Shown piece by piece: positions 27,193-36,315 of a DNA stretch of 64,000 bases. Within the stretch, counting starts at the first letter, position 1. Every line of letters begins with the position of its first letter. The translations under genes were made by a program, and so were the position numbers. The stretch is from positions 372,001 through 436,000 of the forward strand of contig NZ_CP059059.1 of NCBI RefSeq assembly GCF_014217855.1, given 5' to 3'. The notes below the pieces were generated by a model. It did no database searches, was not told the DNA's origin, and saw only the letters and a list, made by a program, of their open reading frames with translations. Origin of the DNA: Synechococcus sp. HK01-R (lineage in GTDB: Bacteria > Cyanobacteriota > Cyanobacteriia > PCC-6307 > Cyanobiaceae).

Positions 27193-27206
27193 AGCTTCAT
27201 GAAGCT
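27193..27206 (-). promoter_or_regulatory. Perfect palindrome in the psbD leader
   Basis: AGCTTCATGAAGCT is a 14-bp perfect palindrome that ends six bases before the psbD start codon. It contains an out-of-frame ATG. As RNA it has no loop, so it would act as a DNA site or form a dimer rather than a simple hairpin. Confidence 0.4.
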
Positions 27207-27343
27207 TTACGAAGCGAGCCTAGGGGGCGCAGCGGTTTTTGTGGGCGGAACCCAGAGGACGTCGTTCACAGATGAGTAGAAATGCCCACGCGTCCGGGCG
27301 AGCGCCTGATTCGCAAGAATGCGGTGACTAAATTTCTGCCGCC

Positions 27344-27607
27344 GTGTACGTCGTTGAACTGGCCCTCCGAATGAGCCCGATGCCGGTCTCGGTGCAGCGC
27401 AAGGAGCACGGCGACGCCGAAAGCCTCTATCAACAGATCCGACAAAGCCTGGAGCAGGGGCAACCGAGAATGCTCGAACTGACCTGCGAGAAAGTGGAAG
27501 GCAAGCGCATCAGCGTGCTGATCAGCGACGTCCTGGCCGTGCAGATCTATGAGAAGGCTGCTGCCACCGGTGGCAGCAAGCGTCCAGGCTTCGCCTTTGA
27601 TGGCTGA
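27344..27607 (+). CDS. Small conserved cyanobacterial protein (UPF0367-like)
   Basis: An 87-residue GTG-started protein: [57 protein letters not shown]. This matches my memory of the UPF0367 family found in cyanobacteria, whose function is unknown. It has no signal or membrane segment and is predicted to be a small alpha/beta protein. It is divergent from psbD over a 157-bp region and overlaps the ABC ATPase gene by eight bases. Confidence 0.8.
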   Translation: MYVVELALRMSPMPVSVQRKEHGDAESLYQQIRQSLEQGQPRMLELTCEKVEGKRISVLISDVLAVQIYEKAAATGGSKRPGFAFDG

Positions 27608-28283
27608 GCCCGGAGGGCTGAGGCTGGAGAGGGTCAGTTTCGGCTGGCCCTGCGGTAGCAAGGCTCTGGATCACTGCAATCTCAACCTGCCAGGCCCCGG
27701 CCTTTGGATGCTTGTGGGCAGCAATGGCAGCGGCAAGAGCACGCTGTTCCGACTGATTGCAGGCCTCATCCATCCCCAGCAGGGCACGCTGGTCAACCGG
27801 CTGCGCCCGGCCCTGGTTTTCCAGAATCCAGACCATCAGCTGTTACTTCCCAGCTGCGGCAGCGAACTGCGCCTCAGTCTCCCCGAGGCCCTTGACCCTG
27901 AGCAGCGCCAGCAGCGCGTCAACCAAGTGCTCGAGCAAGTCGGGCTGGCCGGGATGGCCTCGAGGCCGATCCACACCCTCAGCGGCGGCCAGAAGCAACG
28001 GCTAGCGATTGCGGGTGCCCTGGCCAGCGAAGCCAGCCTTTTGCTGCTGGATGAGCCCACGGCCCTCCTGGATCCGGCCAGCCAGCAAACGGTGTTGGCG
28101 ACCGTGCAGCAGCTGTGCCATCGCTCCACCAACCCCCTAACCGCCCTCTGGGTGACGCATCGCCTCGACGAACTGGACCACGCCGATGGCGCCGCACGGA
28201 TGGAGAAAGGCCGAATCGGAGCCTGGTGCCCGGGGCCGCAACTACGCCGCAACCTTCAACCTCTTGCCGGCCGGCGGGGCTGA
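27600..28283 (+). CDS. ABC transporter ATP-binding protein (ECF/CbiO-like)
   Basis: A 227-residue ABC ATPase from ATG 27600; an in-frame upstream start at 27549 would overlap the preceding gene more. Walker A is GSNGSGKST, the signature [15 protein letters not shown] and Walker [13 protein letters not shown], with a Q-loop at [13 protein letters not shown]. The NPDHQ Q-loop is typical of energy-coupling-factor (CbiO/EcfA) ATPases that import metals or vitamins. No permease gene is nearby, so its partner must be elsewhere. The start overlaps the UPF0367-like stop. Confidence 0.88.
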   Translation: MAEPGGLRLERVSFGWPCGSKALDHCNLNLPGPGLWMLVGSNGSGKSTLFRLIAGLIHPQQGTLVNRLRPALVFQNPDHQLLLPSCGSELRLSLPEALDPEQRQQRVNQVLEQVGLAGMASRPIHTLSGGQKQRLAIAGALASEASLLLLDEPTALLDPASQQTVLATVQQLCHRSTNPLTALWVTHRLDELDHADGAARMEKGRIGAWCPGPQLRRNLQPLAGRRG

Positions 28284-28306
28284 GAGGTAGGTTCTTCGGG
28301 TCCCAT

Positions 28307-28378
28307 TCCTCGGTAGCTCAGCGGTAGAGCGGTCGACTGTTAATCGATTGGTCGCAGGTTCGAATCCCGCCCGGGGAG
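28307..28378 (+). tRNA. tRNA-Asn (GTT)
   Basis: A 72-base cloverleaf. Acceptor arms TCCTCGG (28307-28313) and CCGGGGA (28371-28377) pair with one wobble, the D arm is GCTC/GAGC, anticodon GTT is at 28339-28341 in the loop CTGTTAA, and the T arm has GGTTCGAATCC. No CCA is encoded. Confidence 0.96.
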
Positions 28379-28390
28379 CTTCAATTCACA

Positions 28391-28419
28391 AAACCGCAGT
28401 TTCACGCTGCGGTTTTTTT
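28391..28419 (+). terminator. Terminator of tRNA-Asn
   Basis: Stem AAACCGCAG (28391-28399) with CTGCGGTTT (28407-28415), seven-base loop, and a seven-T tract ending at 28419, 12 bases after the tRNA. Confidence 0.92.
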
Positions 28420-28675
28420 ATGGCCGCCGCCGCGGCCGATTTTCCTCTCAAACCGGAAAATCCCGTTACAAACGCCGTGCAATTTGGAAGACTTCCTGAA
28501 GAGGGAAGGGGATTGTCGCCCAGGCAACCGCGAAAAAACCTTGACAGCACTGGATATCTAGCCATTTCACACCAATAGGGAGGTTCGACGACACGGCCTG
28601 CAACCCCCTACAAATCTTGGGAGAATCCGCACAGAGATTGTTTCAACTCCTGCTATTCCCCTCGCCTGAGTACCG
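28420..28675. promoter_or_regulatory. Upstream region of rpaA
   Basis: A 256-bp region without a convincing gene; the short open frame across 28348-28578 starts inside the tRNA and looks spurious. It holds a good -35-like TTGACA at 28541-28546 but no matching -10 at 17 bases (TATCTA at 28555 is too close), and TACAAA at 28609-28614. GTTACAAA at 28465-28472 resembles one half of the RpaB-binding HLR1 element, without a second half. Confidence 0.35.
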
Positions 28676-29470
28676 ATGAAGCCCTGCATCCTGCTGATCG
28701 AAGACGACAGGGACATGCGCGAGCTGGTGGGTGGCCACCTGGAGCACAGCGGCTTTGACGTGCAACGCGCCGAGGACGGCATCAAAGGCCAGGCCCTCGC
28801 CCTGCAGTACACCCCCGACCTGATCCTCCTGGATCTGATGCTCCCGAAGGTGGATGGCCTCACCCTCTGCCAAAGGCTGCGCCGAGATGAGCGCACGGCT
28901 GGCATCCCGATCCTGATGCTCACCGCCCTAGGCGGCACCAAAGACAAGGTCAGCGGTTTCAATTCCGGTGCAGACGACTACCTGACCAAGCCCTTTGACC
29001 TCGAAGAACTGCAGGTGCGAATCAAAGCGCTGCTGCGTCGAAGCGACCGGGCACCCGTGGGCACTGGATCCCATCAAGAAATTCTTAGTTACGGTCCGCT
29101 CACCTTGGTGCCGGAACGGTTCGAAGCGATTTGGTTCGACACTCCGGTGCGTCTCACCCACCTCGAATTCGAGCTTCTGCACTGCTTGCTTCAGCGCCAT
29201 GGCCAAACCGTGGCCCCCTCGCTGATTCTCAAAGAAGTCTGGGGCTACGAGCCCGATGACGACATCGAGACGATCCGGGTGCACGTGCGTCACCTGCGCA
29301 CGAAACTCGAACCCGATCCCCGCAAGCCCCGCTTCATCAAAACCGTCTACGGCGCTGGTTACTGCCTCGAGCTACCGACTGGGGCCCAGCTCGACGACCT
29401 CGGCGACGTGCTCTCCCAGGCGCGGCAAGAGCGCGACCGACTCGATCAGTCCAAACGCGCCAGCGCCTGA
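28676..29470 (+). CDS. rpaA: OmpR-type response regulator RpaA
   Basis: A 264-residue protein with an N-terminal receiver (acid pair D10/D11, phospho-acceptor D53 in LLDLM, T83, K105) and an OmpR winged-helix domain. [30 protein letters not shown] and [28 protein letters not shown] closely match cyanobacterial RpaA, the master output regulator of the circadian clock and of phycobilisome-photosystem association. SasA is its usual kinase, not in this window. It stands alone on +, with holB convergent five bases after its stop. Confidence 0.9.
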   Translation: MKPCILLIEDDRDMRELVGGHLEHSGFDVQRAEDGIKGQALALQYTPDLILLDLMLPKVDGLTLCQRLRRDERTAGIPILMLTALGGTKDKVSGFNSGADDYLTKPFDLEELQVRIKALLRRSDRAPVGTGSHQEILSYGPLTLVPERFEAIWFDTPVRLTHLEFELLHCLLQRHGQTVAPSLILKEVWGYEPDDDIETIRVHVRHLRTKLEPDPRKPRFIKTVYGAGYCLELPTGAQLDDLGDVLSQARQERDRLDQSKRASA

Positions 29471-29475
29471 TCGCT

Positions 29476-30459
29476 TCAGGCCCCGTCCACCAAAAGATCC
29501 AACAGCGCCACCTCCCAGGCCAACCGGGGTTGCACAAAAGCGAGCAGATGCTGGCGCAGTCGCTGCAACCGCTGCAGCTCCCTTTCGCAGTGGTGCTGGC
29601 GCCAGCGATGTTGCTCCCACCAGCTCAACAGCCACAGTTGCTGCTCTCCACTCAACGACTCGCTGAGATCTCGGGCGAGGCCGAGGGCTTCCGCTGGAGT
29701 TTGAGGAGGCTGCTCCAAGCGGGTACGCAGTTCTTCAGGCAGAGCCTGCCATTGGCTCTCATGCTGGAGTAAGGCGCCAGGTGATCCCGCTGCGAGCGCC
29801 AACAGATCTGGTTCCTGCAACGCAGCGCTGCCCCGATGCGGCCCATCCCCTTCCAACCCTTGCAAGACCGTTCGCATGTCGTCACTGCCCAGACGGATGA
29901 AACGGATCTGCTGGCAACGGGAGCGGATCGTGCTCAAGAGGCGCTCAGGAGCCGAGGACAGCAGGATGAGCAGTCCATGCCCCGGTTCCTCGAGGGTTTT
30001 GAGCAGAGCATTCGCCGCCGACTCCGCCATAGCCTCCGGCTCCTCGATCACCACCAGCCCGCGACGGGCTTCCAGAGGCTGGCGGGCCAGAAAGCGACTG
30101 ACCGCACGAATCTGCTCCAGGCGTAACTGGGGCGGCGTGCGCCGACTCACACCCGCCTCGTCCGCCTCGGAACGGGGCACCAAACGACCCTGGTGGGAGT
30201 AGGTCGGCTCAACCCAGAGCAGATCGGGATGATTGCGGGCTGCCAGCCGACGACGCTGGCGCTGATCGCTCCGGCCAGCGGCCAGGACCCCCTCTAAAAA
30301 ACGCAGCGCCGCCAGTTTCCGGCCGACCCCTTCCGGTCCACTAAAGAGATAAGCCGGAGCCACGCGATCACGCTCGAGAGCGGCCTGGAGCAGGGCCACG
30401 GCTAAGGGCTGCCCCACCAGGTCGCTGAACAGCGATGGCGTCTGCTGGAGCGCGACCAT
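29476..30459 (-). CDS. holB: DNA polymerase III delta' subunit
   Basis: A 327-residue AAA+ clamp-loader protein, ATG at 30459 (a TTG at 30468 is an alternative). It has QTPSLFSDLVGQPLAVALLQ, the P-loop region SGPEGVGRKLAALRF, NHPDLLWVEP, and the delta' signature LLKTLEEPGHGLLILLSS, SRCQQIRF. The Walker A is degenerate (GVGRK rather than GVGKT/S), as expected of the non-hydrolysing delta' subunit. No four-Cys zinc module is visible. The ATG overlaps the tmk stop by one base (TGATG). It is convergent with rpaA. Confidence 0.9.
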   Translation of the reverse strand: MVALQQTPSLFSDLVGQPLAVALLQAALERDRVAPAYLFSGPEGVGRKLAALRFLEGVLAAGRSDQRQRRRLAARNHPDLLWVEPTYSHQGRLVPRSEADEAGVSRRTPPQLRLEQIRAVSRFLARQPLEARRGLVVIEEPEAMAESAANALLKTLEEPGHGLLILLSSAPERLLSTIRSRCQQIRFIRLGSDDMRTVLQGLEGDGPHRGSAALQEPDLLALAAGSPGALLQHESQWQALPEELRTRLEQPPQTPAEALGLARDLSESLSGEQQLWLLSWWEQHRWRQHHCERELQRLQRLRQHLLAFVQPRLAWEVALLDLLVDGA

Positions 30460-31106
30460 CAGAGCCAAGCCCTCGCCTGATCGCGGAGGGTGGATTCCAA
30501 ATCAAGGCTGACCTGAGCTGCAGGTTGGCAGGCATCGATCGTGACCCATCCCTGCGCGACCGCCTCAGCAGCAAATCCGGCGGCCACCCGTTCCAAAAAA
30601 GCGCCTCCAGCGGCCTCCATGCGATCGTCCTGACGCTCGCCACGGCGCTGCAAGCTGATCGCTACCGGCAGTGACAGCCAGAGGGTGAGATCGGCGGTCA
30701 GCCCACCGGTGGCGATGGTGGCCAACTGACGGATCAGGTCCTGTTCCAACTGCCTGCCATACCCCTGATAAGCCAGGGTCGAGCCGGTGAATCGATCGCT
30801 GAGCACCCAGTCGCCTCGATCCAACGCCGGTTGGATGCACTGGGCCACGTGCTGAGCCCGATCAGCGGCGTAAAGAAGCAGTTCGGCCAGCGGCTGTGGC
30901 GCACATGCCTCCGGCGGATGCAACAACAGTTCGCGCAGGGCTCGCCCCAAGGCTGTTCCCCCTGGCTCCCGGGTCTGCACAAGCTGGGCACCAGGGGGCA
31001 TCAGTCCACTGGTGGGAAGCCAGGCGGCAAGGTGCTGCCACTGGGTTGTTTTGCCGCATCCATCGATGCCCTCGAGCACAAGCAGTCGCCCACGGGTGCT
31101 GGTCAT
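30459..31106 (-). CDS. tmk: Thymidylate kinase
   Basis: A 215-residue P-loop kinase. Walker A is LEGIDGCGKTTQ, TREPGGTALG is the DRX-preceding loop, LSDRFTGSTLAYQGYGR contains the DR(Y/F) motif and dTMP-binding residues, and the LID region is RGERQDDRMEAAGG. It phosphorylates dTMP to dTDP. The ATG overlaps the copper-ATPase stop by four bases and its stop overlaps holB, so all three are translationally linked. The tmk-holB pairing is common in bacteria. Confidence 0.94.
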   Translation of the reverse strand: MTSTRGRLLVLEGIDGCGKTTQWQHLAAWLPTSGLMPPGAQLVQTREPGGTALGRALRELLLHPPEACAPQPLAELLLYAADRAQHVAQCIQPALDRGDWVLSDRFTGSTLAYQGYGRQLEQDLIRQLATIATGGLTADLTLWLSLPVAISLQRRGERQDDRMEAAGGAFLERVAAGFAAEAVAQGWVTIDACQPAAQVSLDLESTLRDQARAWL

Positions 31107-33439
31107 GGCAAACGAAGGCTGAGGGCATTCAGCACCACAGTGATCGAACTCAAGGCCATCAGCAGAGCCGCGAGGGGGGGAGAGAGCAGGATGCCGAAAC
31201 CCGGCAGCAAGACCCCAGCAGCCACGGGCAACACGATCAGGTTGTAACCAAAGGCCCAGCCAAGGTTCTGACGGATTTTGGTCATGGTGCGACGCGCCAA
31301 AGCCAATGCCTCTGGAATCGCTTCGAGCCGATCACCCAGCAACACGAGATCAGCCGTGTCCTGAGCGATCTGAGTTCCCGTACCAATGGCAATGCCCAGA
31401 TCTGCCGCAGCCAGCGCCGGGGCGTCATTGATGCCATCGCCGACCATCGCCACCGCCCCCTGGGCACGCAGCTGCTCAAGGTGCTGCAATTTCTGCTCAG
31501 GCAGCAGCTGCCAACCGAGCTGATCGGATTGGAAGCCAAGCTGATGACCAAGCCGTTCCACCGCTCCGCGGCGATCGCCGCTGAGCATCGCCAGCTTGAG
31601 CCCCTGATCCCGCAGGCGCCCTAGGGCGAGCAGCGCATCCTGGCGGGGGCGATCATCGATCCCAACCAAGCCCAGGGGTTCCTGATCCAGAGCCACCGCG
31701 ACCACCGACTGGCCCGCCTGCATCGCCTGATCCAGAGCCCCCTGCATCCGTTCCGACCAGCCAACCCCTTCAGCCTGCAGCCATTCCGGAGCACCAACCC
31801 GCAGCACACCACTGACCCCTTCGAGTTCCCCCAAGACCCCCGCGCCGGAGATGGTGCGGCTGGAGTTCGCCGCCAGTAAGGGCAGCTGACGACGCTGGGC
31901 CTCCTGCAGCAGCGCATGGGCCAGAGGATGACGGCTGGACTGCTCAAGGCTTGCGGCGAGCTGGAGCGTCCGGGATGGATCCTCACAGGCGAGCACCGAT
32001 GCCACCAACGGGCGGCCGAGGGTGAGCGTGCCGGTCTTGTCAAACACCAGCTGCTGGAGAGAGGCCGCGAGCTCGATCACATCCCCTCCCCGAAACAGCC
32101 AGCCCTGCCGCGCGGCTAAGCCTGAGGAGACGGTGATCACCGTGGGGGTGGCGAGACCGAGGGCGCAGGGGCAAGCGACGACAAGCACAGCGATGGTGAG
32201 CTGAAGCGCCAGACCCAAGGGCGTTTCAGCGCCCGCCCCCAGGGGTGCATGGGCGCCATGGCTATGCACAGCACTGGCCTCGTTCATCAAGGCCATCGGC
32301 ATGGCGAGCACCTGGGGCCAGAGGCGTGCTCCCAGCTGCCACCAGAACAGGAAGGTCAGGAGAGCGAGGGCGACGACGCCGTAGCAGAACCAGCCCGCCA
32401 CCCGATCCGCCAGACCCTGGATCGGGGCTTTGCGCGCCTGCGCCTGTTCCACCAGCGCAATGATCCGAGCGAGGGCCGTTTCGGCGCCAACCCGACGGAC
32501 CTCCAGCACCAACGTGGCCTCCAGGTTGAGGCATCCGGAAGCGAGCTCACAACCAGGGGTGGCTTCAAGGGGCAGAGGCTCACCGGTGAGGCTGGAGACA
32601 TCCACGGCCGAGTGACCCTCCAGCACGACACCATCGACAGGGATGCGATCCCCGGCGAGCAGTTGCACCCGCTCACCCGGACGCAGGGCAGCAACGGGAA
32701 CCTCCCGAACGGCACCGTCCTCCATCAGCAGCCGGGCCCCTGCGGGCTGCAGAGCCGCCAGTTGCCTCAGAGCCCGTCCAGTCCGCAGGCGTGCTCTCTC
32801 CTCGAGGAAGCGTCCCAACAAGACGAATCCCAGGAGCATCACCGGCTCGTTAAAGAAACAGGGCCAGCCAACCTGAGGCCAAACCAGTGCCACGGCACTG
32901 GCGAGATAGGCACTGCCCACCCCAAGACCCACCAGCGTGTCCATGCTGGGGGCGCCGGCACGGGCAGCAGCCCAACCGCTCACAAGGATCGAGCGTCCGG
33001 GACCGAACACAGCCACCGTGGCTAGTGCGGCATGAAAAGGCAGGGCACCGAGCAGGGGCAAGGGCAGCTGTCCGCCCTCCGCCAGATGCCCCAGCACTGA
33101 CAGCAGCAACAAAATCAACGCCACCATCAGCTGACGCCACTGGCGCCACCAACCCCAAGTCCGTTCAGGGTCCTGCTCCGCAGGGCCTGGAAGGGTCTGA
33201 GATCGGGAGCGCGCCGGAAAACCACGGGTCTCCAGGGCGGCCAGCACCGACTCGAGCCCCCCTTCATCCTCCCTGAGGCGCACCCAGGCACTGCGGGTGA
33301 CCAGGTTGACACTGGCCTCCTCCACGGCGGGCTGGTCAAGCAGGGTGCGCTCCACAGCTCGCACACAGCCACCGCACTTCATGCCCTCCACGTCCAGGAC
33401 CAGCGCAGTCGTCACAGCAGAAGGACGAGACGGATTCAC
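31103..33439 (-). CDS. Copper-transporting P1B-type ATPase
   Basis: A 778-residue GTG-started protein. Residues 19-25 are the HMA metal site GMKCGGC; a run of eight helices includes [14 protein letters not shown] (CPC ion site). [11 protein letters not shown] holds the phosphorylated Asp, [10 protein letters not shown] the actuator TGE, and [18 protein letters not shown] the hinge. This is a Cu(I) exporter/importer of the PacS/CtaA group, supplying plastocyanin or exporting copper. The loop before CPC has a Met/His-rich patch ([18 protein letters not shown]). It is followed by tmk and holB. Confidence 0.9.
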   Translation of the reverse strand: MNPSRPSAVTTALVLDVEGMKCGGCVRAVERTLLDQPAVEEASVNLVTRSAWVRLREDEGGLESVLAALETRGFPARSRSQTLPGPAEQDPERTWGWWRQWRQLMVALILLLLSVLGHLAEGGQLPLPLLGALPFHAALATVAVFGPGRSILVSGWAAARAGAPSMDTLVGLGVGSAYLASAVALVWPQVGWPCFFNEPVMLLGFVLLGRFLEERARLRTGRALRQLAALQPAGARLLMEDGAVREVPVAALRPGERVQLLAGDRIPVDGVVLEGHSAVDVSSLTGEPLPLEATPGCELASGCLNLEATLVLEVRRVGAETALARIIALVEQAQARKAPIQGLADRVAGWFCYGVVALALLTFLFWWQLGARLWPQVLAMPMALMNEASAVHSHGAHAPLGAGAETPLGLALQLTIAVLVVACPCALGLATPTVITVSSGLAARQGWLFRGGDVIELAASLQQLVFDKTGTLTLGRPLVASVLACEDPSRTLQLAASLEQSSRHPLAHALLQEAQRRQLPLLAANSSRTISGAGVLGELEGVSGVLRVGAPEWLQAEGVGWSERMQGALDQAMQAGQSVVAVALDQEPLGLVGIDDRPRQDALLALGRLRDQGLKLAMLSGDRRGAVERLGHQLGFQSDQLGWQLLPEQKLQHLEQLRAQGAVAMVGDGINDAPALAAADLGIAIGTGTQIAQDTADLVLLGDRLEAIPEALALARRTMTKIRQNLGWAFGYNLIVLPVAAGVLLPGFGILLSPPLAALLMALSSITVVLNALSLRLP

Positions 33440-33511
33440 GGCGACTCTTGGCTTGGTTGCAGGCTAGGCAGGACCGATTCCGGTCAGGATGGTGACACTT
33501 TCCTGCCCGCC

Positions 33512-34033
33512 GTGCCCCGCAGCAACCGCAACGACAACTTCATCGACAAGAGTTTCACGGTCATGGCCGATCTGATCGTGAAGCTGTTGCCGATCAATGC
33601 TCGGGCCAAAGAGGCCTACGTGTATTACCGCGATGGGCTTTCCGCTCAAAACGATGGGGATTACGCCGAAGCTCTGGAGAACTACGAGGAGAGTCTGAAG
33701 CTTGAGGAGAACCCGATCGACCGGGGCGAAACCCTCAAGAACATGGCGATCATCTACATGAGCAACGGCGAGGAGGATCGGGCGCTGGAGACCTATCAGA
33801 AGGCTCTGGATGAAAACCCCAAACAACCCTCCTGCCTCAAGAACATGGGGTTGATCTACGAAAAACGTGGACGCATGGCGGAGGAAGAGGGCCGGCGCGA
33901 TGAAGCCGATGGCTGGTTTGACCGCGCCGCGGACGTTTGGACCCAGGCGGTTCGCCTCAATCCCGGTGGCTATCTCGACATCGAAAACTGGCTGAAATCG
34001 AGCGGCCGAAGCAACGTCGACGTGTATTTCTGA
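33512..34033 (+). CDS. ycf3: Photosystem I assembly protein Ycf3
   Basis: A 173-residue GTG-started protein with the standard Ycf3 opening [24 protein letters not shown] and three TPR units ([61 protein letters not shown]). It acts as a thylakoid-associated chaperone for PsaA/PsaB assembly. Length and sequence are typical. It is divergent from the copper ATPase over 72 bp and convergent with radA 17 bases after its stop. Confidence 0.96.
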   Translation: MPRSNRNDNFIDKSFTVMADLIVKLLPINARAKEAYVYYRDGLSAQNDGDYAEALENYEESLKLEENPIDRGETLKNMAIIYMSNGEEDRALETYQKALDENPKQPSCLKNMGLIYEKRGRMAEEEGRRDEADGWFDRAADVWTQAVRLNPGGYLDIENWLKSSGRSNVDVYF

Positions 34034-34050
34034 TCCAGTTCCTCAGGCGT

Positions 34051-35478
34051 TCAAGCCCGATCGTCTGCCGGATCGACACCGAGGGCCATGACGAGGGCCT
34101 CGGTGATCCGTGCTGCCTCGAGCAGCTCCAGATCAAGCGCTGAAGCCAAACGCCCGAGGCCACTGCCCCTTGGCACAACAGCCCGGCGGAATCCGAGGCG
34201 GACCGCTTCTTGAAGGCGTAGTTCCAGCTGGCTCACGGGGCGCAATTGCCCTCCCAACCCCAGCTCGCCCAGCAGCACAGTGCCGTCCGGCAGGGTTAAG
34301 TCGCGATAGCTGGCGACCACCGCTGCAGCCACCCCCAGATCCGCCGCCGGCTCTTCCACCTCGAGCCCGCCTGCCACAGCGAGATAGCAGTCGTAGCGCG
34401 AGAGAGGCAGGCCCATGTGCTTCTCAAGAACGGCCAGGATCTGATGCAGTCGATTCACGGCAATGCCCGTGGCGGTCCGCCTTGGGCTCGAATAGCTGGT
34501 CGTGCTCACAAGGGCCTGCAAATCGACCACGAGCGGGCGCGTTCCTTCACAGGCCACGATCGTGGACACACCACTGGCTTGATCCCCACTCAGAAATAGA
34601 GCGCTGGGATTGCCCACCTCCGCCAGGCCCTGGCCACGCATCTCGAAGACACCGAGTTCATGGGTGGCCCCGAAGCGATTCTTCACGGCCCGCAGCAAGC
34701 GATGGCTCGCAAAACGATCCCCTTCAAAGGTGAGCACGGCGTCCACCAAGTGCTCAAGCACCTTGGGACCAGCAAGCACCCCTTCCTTGGTGACGTGACC
34801 CACCAGCAACAGCGCTGTGTTCTGACGTTTGGCAAGCCGTTGCAGGGCAGCGGCGCACTCCCGCACCTGGGCCACCGACCCTGGGGCGCTGGACAGATCG
34901 GCGTCATGGAGGGCCTGGATACTGTCAATGATCGCCACCTCCGGCCGCAGAGCCTCCAGCTCCTCCAGCACCAGTTCCAGGTCCGTCTCCGCGAGCAGCT
35001 GAAGCTCAGCACTCTTGTCCTGACTTGCTCCCTCCTGGCTTGATGCCTCCTGAAGGCGCTGCCAGCGCAACCTCACTTGAGCCGCAGACTCCTCGGCACT
35101 GACATAAAGCACCGAGCGCCGACCCGCCATCCAGGCCGCGCTTTGAAGCAGCAGGGTGCTTTTACCAATGCCGGGATCTCCACCCACCAGCACCAACGAT
35201 CCCGGCACAAGTCCCCCGCCAAGCACGCGGTCCAGCTCCCCATAACCGCTGGCGAGGCGCTGAAGCGGTTGATTGCCCAGCTCTGCAATCGCTTTCGAGC
35301 GGCGGGCCGACGGAGCGGTGGACGGATCCGCACCGGCCCGGCGACGTCGACCATCCTCCCGGGGGGCCGCCTGCTCGACCAACGAATTCCAGCTGCCGCA
35401 GCTGTTGCAACGGCCAAAGAACTGACGAGTCTGGGCGCCACAGCTCTGGCAAACGAAGAGGGAAACCGGCCTGGGCAC
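34051..35478 (-). CDS. radA: DNA repair protein RadA
   Basis: A 475-residue GTG-started protein. The N-terminal zinc finger is CQSCGAQTRQFFGRCNSCGSW, the RecA-like domain has Walker A GGDPGIGKSTLLLQ, the RadA-specific KNRFG motif is present, and a Lon-type S16-like domain forms the C terminus (LDLQALVSTT onward, LGELGLGGQLRPV). RadA promotes branch migration in recombination. A variable linker occupies about residues 38-58. It shares a 90-bp divergent region with rpaB. Confidence 0.95.
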   Translation of the reverse strand: MPRPVSLFVCQSCGAQTRQFFGRCNSCGSWNSLVEQAAPREDGRRRRAGADPSTAPSARRSKAIAELGNQPLQRLASGYGELDRVLGGGLVPGSLVLVGGDPGIGKSTLLLQSAAWMAGRRSVLYVSAEESAAQVRLRWQRLQEASSQEGASQDKSAELQLLAETDLELVLEELEALRPEVAIIDSIQALHDADLSSAPGSVAQVRECAAALQRLAKRQNTALLLVGHVTKEGVLAGPKVLEHLVDAVLTFEGDRFASHRLLRAVKNRFGATHELGVFEMRGQGLAEVGNPSALFLSGDQASGVSTIVACEGTRPLVVDLQALVSTTSYSSPRRTATGIAVNRLHQILAVLEKHMGLPLSRYDCYLAVAGGLEVEEPAADLGVAAAVVASYRDLTLPDGTVLLGELGLGGQLRPVSQLELRLQEAVRLGFRRAVVPRGSGLGRLASALDLELLEAARITEALVMALGVDPADDRA

Positions 35479-35568
35479 GTCGAATGATGAAGAAACTTGG
35501 CGCTGAGTGAACGATGGGCACCCTCATCCACTTATGTGTGGCGAGATCTTGTAAAGGCTGCTGGCCTT

Positions 35569-36315
35569 ATGACAGCCACCGGTTCTGGGAAGGAAACCAT
35601 CCTCGTCGTCGATGACGAGGCAAGCATCCGGCGGATCCTCGAGACCCGCCTCTCAATGATCGGCTACAACGTCGTGACGGCCTGCGATGGCAACGAGGCC
35701 CTGGAGTGCTTCCGCGATTGTGAGCCAGATCTGGTGGTGCTCGACGTGATGATGCCGAAGCTGGATGGCTATGGCGTCTGCCAGGAGCTGCGCAAGGAAT
35801 CCGACGTTCCGATCGTGATGCTCACGGCCCTGGGAGATGTGGCCGACCGGATCACAGGCCTTGAGCTCGGTGCTGACGACTACGTGGTCAAGCCGTTCAG
35901 CCCCAAGGAACTGGAGGCTCGGATCCGCTGCGTTCTGCGCCGGGTTGACAAGGACCAGGTGGCCGGCATCCCCAACTCCGGCGTCATTCAGGTGGCTGAT
36001 CTGCGCATCGACACCAACAAGCGACAGGTGTTTCGCGCTGATGAACGGATCCGCCTCACCGGGATGGAGTTCAGCCTTCTGGAGCTCCTGGTGAGTCGCT
36101 CCGGCGAACCCTTCAGCCGAGGAGAAATTCTCAAGGACGTGTGGGGCTACACCCCTGAGCGACATGTCGATACTCGGGTGGTGGATGTTCATATCTCCCG
36201 GCTTCGCTCCAAACTGGAAGACGATCCGGCAAATCCCGAGCTGATCCTTACGGCCCGGGGAACCGGCTATCTGTTCCAGCGCATCGTCGATTCCGTTGCC
36301 TCCGAAGGACCCTGA
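35569..36315 (+). CDS. rpaB: OmpR-type response regulator RpaB
   Basis: A 248-residue protein from ATG 35569; an upstream GTG-type frame to 35497 is not conserved-looking. Receiver: ILVVDDEASIRRILETRLSMIGY, phospho-acceptor D59 (VVLDVMMPKLDGYGV), T86, K108. DNA-binding domain: RIRLTGMEFSLLELLVSRSGEPFSR, GYTPERHVDTRVVDVHISRLRSKLE. This matches RpaB/Ycf27, the essential regulator that binds HLR1 sites to control high-light and photosystem genes with kinase NblS. Its 3' end overlaps plsX by 20 bases. Confidence 0.93.
   Translation: MTATGSGKETILVVDDEASIRRILETRLSMIGYNVVTACDGNEALECFRDCEPDLVVLDVMMPKLDGYGVCQELRKESDVPIVMLTALGDVADRITGLELGADDYVVKPFSPKELEARIRCVLRRVDKDQVAGIPNSGVIQVADLRIDTNKRQVFRADERIRLTGMEFSLLELLVSRSGEPFSRGEILKDVWGYTPERHVDTRVVDVHISRLRSKLEDDPANPELILTARGTGYLFQRIVDSVASEGP

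Noticed and set aside
26182-27279. 365-codon ORF antisense to psbD
   Set aside because: psbD is unambiguous; the opposite frame is Glu/Gly/His-rich with no known domain.
28465-28482. Complete HLR1 element upstream of rpaA
   Set aside because: Only one half-site, GTTACAAA, is present; the second eight bases do not match the consensus.
28348-28578. 76-codon ORF downstream of tRNA-Asn
   Set aside because: It begins inside the tRNA and crosses the terminator hairpin, so it is not a gene.
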